Under the pieces are notes generated by a model, which was given only the letters and a program-made list of their open reading frames with translations, was not told where the DNA came from and ran no database searches. A DNA stretch of 38,018 bases from an uncultured Neisseriaceae bacterium (GTDB taxonomy: Bacteria > Pseudomonadota > Gammaproteobacteria > Burkholderiales > Neisseriaceae). Of the stretch, positions 33,875 through 38,018 are shown piece by piece. The stretch's first letter is position 1; every line of letters begins with the position of its first letter. The stretch is from NCBI GenBank assembly GCA_945267035.1, contig CALYOS010000022.1, positions 1 through 38,018 on the forward strand, given 5' to 3'. A program made the position numbers and the translations under genes.

Positions 33875-36097
33875 TTAAACACGGTCTCGGTTATGAGATA
33901 TCAAATTATAAAACAGGGATTCAATCTTTTTGGCAAAGATACCTGTAGTAAATTTCTCCTGAAAACGTTCCCGTCCTAACTCTCCAAATTTATGACGAAG
34001 ATCTTCATCAATTAAAAGTTTTTCGATAGCTGCCTTTAGGGCTTGTGCATTATCAGGAGGAACAAGTAATCCAGTCTTTTGATCATCAATAACTTCAGGA
34101 ATACCACCTGCCGTAGTTCCAATACAAGGCTTTCCAAAGCGCATTGCTTCAATATAAATTAAACCGAAGCTTTCATAGCGACTAGGAGCGACAAAAATAT
34201 CACAGTTTGCATATAAACACTCAAGTTCCCCATCATTAACATATCCAGGAAAATTAATGCGTGACAACCATGGCTTGCCACCATGTTTTTCTAAAAATAT
34301 TTCTTCATAAGTTTTACCATCTTTTGATGGTAAGGTTTTATCTCCAACACAAACTATCTCTAATTGAGGAAATTCCTCCATTAATTCTGGAAGTATTTCA
34401 AGTAATAAATCTATACCTTTACGATGTTCAAACCTACCAACATAAAGCAAATTCACTTTGTTAGAATCATTTTGTTCTGATGGTGAGATAGTTGTATATG
34501 CTTCAGATACACCAAAAGGTATTATACTTAGTTTTTCAGGATTGAAATGAAGTTGATATGCTTTTTCGGTATCTTGTGCTATAGCGTTTGTACTGGATAA
34601 AACATGAGAAACGTGTCTAAGAGCCCAACCTTCAGCCTCAATCATTTTTAGCACGTGATTATGATAAAACTCTTCGTTAGATTTCCATTCAGCCTTAGAT
34701 TCTTCCATGAGCTTGTAATTCGTCACTAAATACATTGCTGTAGGGTATTTTTGTGAGGCTATGATGGCAGCCATATCCAGATCCCATATCGTACCAATAA
34801 CATAATCAAATTGACGGTATTTATTGACACGATTCAATTCAGCTAAAATCTTTCCTGCGTTCTTTTTTGGCCCTTCAGGCATATCTGGCATATTGGGGGG
34901 TAATTCAATATCAACACTATCATCTTGAGGTAGCCGGTGTACCCAAACGCTATTTTCAAAATCTACAGTGTGTCCACAACCATTATCAGCTTGGGTAATA
35001 ACAGTGATTTCATGCCCTAGCTTTGCAAGTTCAATTGCAAGATTGTATATGAATACAGCCACTCCACCGCAAGGGCGTGGTGGATAAAGAGCAGTCACAA
35101 AAGCAAGGCGAAGTCTTTTATTAGAAGGAATTTTTCGAGGCAGATTTAAAAAAGTTGTTTTTTCAAATTCTCCTATAAGCTGGCGTGGCGTATGAGCAAA
35201 AGCATCGAATAAGCCCTTACGGTATCCCTCTTCAATCTCTTTAATCAAAGAATCAAATTTAGATTTATCAATAAAACCATTTTTAAAATAAATTTCAGTT
35301 TCATTTCGTCGGTTTTGTAACTCTTCCCAAATAAATTCTAATTTTTCAGACATTGGTTTATGAGGCGACATATTCTTTAATATGTAGTAACAAGTACTTT
35401 TTATAACCTCAAACCAAGACTGAATAAAATTTTTTTTATTACGTATATGGCTAGGTGCGTATTTATGATGAACCTGAGCATCAGGAATTATTTTAACATC
35501 ATATCCAGCGTCAATCATTCGAACAATTACATCTGTTTCATCAAGATAATAGGCGTATTCTTCATCAAATCCACCAACTTCTAAAAGTGCAGATCTTAAA
35601 AAAGATGAGTTAACTCCAATTAATGCAACAAAATTGTCTGCTCCTGGTTTAGCTACTGGTAATTTTGTTTCATCAGAAATAAGTGTTTCAGATCTTGAAT
35701 TTCTTGAACTAATAATATATTTAGTTTGAAATTCTACACCAGTGTGGTTTCTTACCCACCCACCAGCAGCTCCAACCTTAGGATTATCATATGCTAACGA
35801 CAAACTATCTAACCAGTCAAATTCAGGAATACCATCATCATCAGTAAAACAAATTATGTCTCCGCTGGCATTTTTAATGCCAATATTTCTCGATTTACTT
35901 AGATTAGCTTCATTGCATTTGCATATTTTAATTTTGTCTTTCCACTCTTTATTTAAATATTCGAATGTACCATCTGTACTTGGTCCATCAACAACTATAA
36001 CCTCTAATTCGGGATAACGAAGTAATTCGATAGCGTGTAGAGATATAGATAAAGTTTTTAATCTGTTATAAGTACAAATTACAAGCGATATTTTCAT
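33875..36097 (-). CDS. Bifunctional glycosyltransferase, GT2-GT4 fusion
   Basis: The 740-residue protein has an N-terminal GT-A family 2 domain (about 1-250): SLVICTYNRLKTLSISL, DGPSTDGT, and the metal-binding DDD at 86-88 in CFTDDDG. A charged helical linker (about 255-320) follows. The C-terminal GT-B family 4 domain (about 328-735) has LYPPRPCGGVAVFIYNLA, LLYVGRFEHRKGIDLLLEIL and the E-x7-E pair (Glu642, Glu650) in ESFGLIYIEAMRFGKPCIGT followed by GGIPEV. It would add two sugars to a growing glycan in the cytoplasm. It is the second gene of a two-gene operon (60-base gap after the methyltransferase) and is much richer in A+T than neighbouring core genes, suggesting transfer. Confidence 0.9.
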   Translation of the reverse strand: MKISLVICTYNRLKTLSISLHAIELLRYPELEVIVVDGPSTDGTFEYLNKEWKDKIKICKCNEANLSKSRNIGIKNASGDIICFTDDDGIPEFDWLDSLSLAYDNPKVGAAGGWVRNHTGVEFQTKYIISSRNSRSETLISDETKLPVAKPGADNFVALIGVNSSFLRSALLEVGGFDEEYAYYLDETDVIVRMIDAGYDVKIIPDAQVHHKYAPSHIRNKKNFIQSWFEVIKSTCYYILKNMSPHKPMSEKLEFIWEELQNRRNETEIYFKNGFIDKSKFDSLIKEIEEGYRKGLFDAFAHTPRQLIGEFEKTTFLNLPRKIPSNKRLRLAFVTALYPPRPCGGVAVFIYNLAIELAKLGHEITVITQADNGCGHTVDFENSVWVHRLPQDDSVDIELPPNMPDMPEGPKKNAGKILAELNRVNKYRQFDYVIGTIWDLDMAAIIASQKYPTAMYLVTNYKLMEESKAEWKSNEEFYHNHVLKMIEAEGWALRHVSHVLSSTNAIAQDTEKAYQLHFNPEKLSIIPFGVSEAYTTISPSEQNDSNKVNLLYVGRFEHRKGIDLLLEILPELMEEFPQLEIVCVGDKTLPSKDGKTYEEIFLEKHGGKPWLSRINFPGYVNDGELECLYANCDIFVAPSRYESFGLIYIEAMRFGKPCIGTTAGGIPEVIDDQKTGLLVPPDNAQALKAAIEKLLIDEDLRHKFGELGRERFQEKFTTGIFAKKIESLFYNLISHNRDRV

Positions 36098-36157
36098 AAA
36101 TTTGCCTCAATTAAAATATATTTAATCAGCATAAATTTCAAGTTTCAAAAATATAAA

Positions 36158-37111
36158 CTATTTTGTTGCGTGAATTTCAAATTCAAAACATAAACCGTTT
36201 CTTCGACCTTCAGCGATTAAATCAACCTTAGAAAAACCTACTTGTTTTAATAATTCTATTGTTGATTCTGAAGTCAGCATATTGAAATGGAAGTCACCAT
36301 CATACTCTTGAGAACCATACATAACTTCACGAAAATCATCATAAGGTATCTCACCCATATAATAGGCATTTATCATTGCTTGGGCATCAGGCGCTAACAC
36401 AATTAGTTTTCCATCTTCTTTAAGTAATGAAAACCAATGAGGAAGAATACTATCAGTTAACTCATAAAGCGTAAAATGCTCAATTAAATGAGATGCATAT
36501 ATTGTACTGATAGAGTTTTTTTCAAATTCTAAACTTCCTGCATCAGCGACAATATCAATATTAGGAAGTTCACGATTATCAATATTAATAAAATCTTCTT
36601 TAATTAAATGCCCACAGCCTACGTTCAGATGTAAGTTAGATGCATTTTTAAGTTTATCTTCATTTAAAATTTTAAACTTCTTATGTTGAGAAGAATTCTG
36701 AAAATCTACTTTCAATTTTCTTAAATTCATTTGCAATTCAAAAAAAATTTCTTTACGAATAAATTCTATTCTATCTCGAATATCTTTATTTTGAATTTTT
36801 ATATTACTCAAATCTATGTCGAGGGATTTTAAATTACGATCTACACACGTAACTTTATCTTTATATTCTTTTACCTCGTGCAAATGATTGGATAAATTAT
36901 CTAATGAATTATTCATTCCAAAAATCATTGCACCAATTGCATCTACCATTCTGAGGTTTTTTTCTTCCATCTGTTCTAATTGATTTGTTAAGTTTATTAT
37001 TTGGCTCTTTAGAATATCTAAATTTTCCTTTGTTTGAGGTGTTTTCCAAAGCGCATTTGGCAACTTGATAAGTCGTTTAAAAATATGTTTTATTTTTTTT
37101 TCGAATCTCAT
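36158..37111 (-). CDS. SAM-dependent methyltransferase with N-terminal coiled coil
   Basis: The 317-residue protein has a basic start, a long heptad-rich helical region (about residues 25-130, LKSQIINLTNQLEQMEEKNL), and a Rossmann methyltransferase domain from about 158. That domain holds the AdoMet motif LHLNVGCGHLIKEDFINIDN, DIVADAGSLEF, ISTIYASHLIEHF and LLKEDGKLIVLAPD. This is the layout of predicted methyltransferases found in polysaccharide loci, where a coiled coil can act as a molecular ruler or tether on chain-terminating enzymes. TTG 37123 is an alternative start, but ATG 37111 with GGG upstream is preferred. It is the first gene of the operon with the glycosyltransferase, and is AT-rich. 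Confidence 0.85.
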   Translation of the reverse strand: MRFEKKIKHIFKRLIKLPNALWKTPQTKENLDILKSQIINLTNQLEQMEEKNLRMVDAIGAMIFGMNNSLDNLSNHLHEVKEYKDKVTCVDRNLKSLDIDLSNIKIQNKDIRDRIEFIRKEIFFELQMNLRKLKVDFQNSSQHKKFKILNEDKLKNASNLHLNVGCGHLIKEDFINIDNRELPNIDIVADAGSLEFEKNSISTIYASHLIEHFTLYELTDSILPHWFSLLKEDGKLIVLAPDAQAMINAYYMGEIPYDDFREVMYGSQEYDGDFHFNMLTSESTIELLKQVGFSKVDLIAEGRRNGLCFEFEIHATK

Positions 37112-37123
37112 AATTGTACCCAA

Positions 37124-37938
37124 TGCTGAAAGGATTTATAAATTGGCAATGAAAAAACGCTATACACTATTTAATAAACTTAATACTCTAGTATTTGTAA
37201 AATACTAGAAGGGGTTAAATCAAAAAATAACAAAACCAAGAAGTTATTTAAGCTAACTTTACATAATTTGCTTATTAGAGTCAAATAATTAATTACCTTT
37301 TATTTATTAATTAATTAAATATATTCCAAAATAAATTTGACCTAATGCATTAATGGATTTAGTCAGACAAAAACTTAGATAAACATAGTGAATCCAAAAA
37401 AATATTTAGGTACTATTATACTTTAATTACATAGAACATTTTTTTATTAACTGTAATGTATCGTTAAAAATATCGATCTATATCATTTTATTTGACCTTT
37501 CAGCCATGTTTAATTCTTAGAAGAACTGTATTACTTAATTGAACCACAACAAAAATAAACGATATTAAGTATAGTATCGATATAAATTTTCCGCTCATAC
37601 AAAATATAAATTTATCTTAGGCGTAAATTAATTGTGCTGAAGTATTCAATATATAATAGTATAATTAATAGATTCTAAATTTATACTATGGCTTATTTAT
37701 AATTAGCATTTAGACATTTCGAATGAAATTCTAAAAAACGATCTTGAATTTATTATCAAGAAACGAAGAAATAGATTGTGCTAGAAAGACTTATTCTATT
37801 TTTGTACAAAAAAATGTTTCAAGATTATCAAATGACTTAATATAGTAAAAAGATATGATTTATCAAATTTCTTAGATATAGATAAGTTAAGATTTATGTT
37901 CGCTAAAGTATTAGAATTTTTCTATCTTAATTCTATAA
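37124..37938. other. Very AT-rich spacer before rsmE
   Basis: About 800 bases with no reading frame of interest. A perfect inverted repeat TCTAGTATT/AATACTAGA lies at 37187-37209, about 75 bases upstream of the methyltransferase start. A CTTGA/TCAAG pair near 37743-37760 is weak. Confidence 0.45.
37187..37209. repeat. Perfect inverted repeat upstream of the glycan operon
   Basis: TCTAGTATT (37187-37195) and AATACTAGA (37201-37209) with a 5-base gap, extendable to 10 bp. It is placed where a regulator of the minus-strand operon could bind, or where a small hairpin could form in the leader. Confidence 0.45.
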
Positions 37939-38018
37939 TTACCTCGCGAAGTCACCCCACAATATCTGCATGGCAGAAATAGCTGCTAATGAAGCTGTTT
38001 CCGTGCGTAAAACACGTG
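37939..38018 (-). CDS. rsmE: 16S rRNA (uracil1498-N3)-methyltransferase, 3' end only
   Basis: The minus strand from the window edge encodes RVLRTETASLAAISAMQILW and then GDFAR before TAA 37939-37941. RsmE proteins end in LGPR-x-LRTETA-x-LAA....Q..WGD, an unmistakable C-terminus belonging to the SPOUT knot that binds AdoMet. It methylates U1498 of 16S rRNA. The rest of the gene lies beyond the window. Spacer GC falls sharply right after its stop. Confidence 0.9.
   Translation of the reverse strand, partial: RVLRTETASLAAISAMQILWGDFAR

Overview
The window looks like a chromosomal segment of a betaproteobacterium in the Neisseriaceae. The main support is the block def-fmt-rsmB-DUF4390-ntrY-ntrX with a divergent LysM-protein gene next to def. 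From memory, this is the arrangement in Neisseria. Moderate-to-low GC, very AT-rich spacers, a class V autotransporter and the absence of any exact Neisseria-type DNA uptake sequence would fit a host-associated genus such as Snodgrassella. The genus is an inference and was not tested.

Layout. (1) 1-3.3 kb is an accessory strip holding several broken genes: a DUF5362-like gene with an internal stop, an unrecognised frameshifted ORF, and a decayed copy of a neighbouring lipoprotein. It also holds one intact small lipoprotein and one intact YiiX/YebB-like hydrolase. (2) 3.3-5.74 kb encodes an 813-residue autotransporter. (3) 5.79-13.8 kb is core metabolism and housekeeping: pgl, lysS, fxsA, an nlpD-type divisome lipoprotein, rsmA, an orphan amino-acid ABC ATPase, a DUF4282 protein and metF. 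(4) 13.9-22.1 kb is the conserved def-to-ntrX operon on the minus strand, plus the divergent LysM protein. The NtrX here has a dismantled sigma-54 AAA+ domain. (5) 23.2-30.3 kb is the most interesting part: eight genes in two convergent arms. The plus arm encodes a HAD-IB phosphatase, an alpha/beta hydrolase, two half-size EamA/SMR-like transporters and a DegT-type aminotransferase. The minus arm encodes a class III aminotransferase, a FemAB/GNAT-like acyltransferase and a divergent arginase-fold protein. It reads as a biosynthesis-and-export unit for a small amine-containing product that I cannot name. (6) 30.6-32.9 kb carries an MFS exporter and a class I PPK2. (7) 33.9-37.1 kb is an AT-rich two-gene glycan island: a coiled-coil SAM methyltransferase and a GT2-GT4 fusion glycosyltransferase. 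(8) The window ends in the last 25 codons of rsmE on the minus strand.

How the genes fit together. def and fmt act on the N-formyl group of nascent proteins, and rsmB and rsmA (with rsmE at the edge) modify 16S rRNA. NtrY and NtrX form a two-component pair that probably controls promoters without sigma-54 ATPase activity. In the eight-gene unit, two PLP enzymes, an acyltransferase, two hydrolases and a phosphatase would build or trim a molecule, and the paired four-helix membrane proteins would move it across the inner membrane. No tRNA, complete rRNA gene, CRISPR array or intact insertion sequence was seen.
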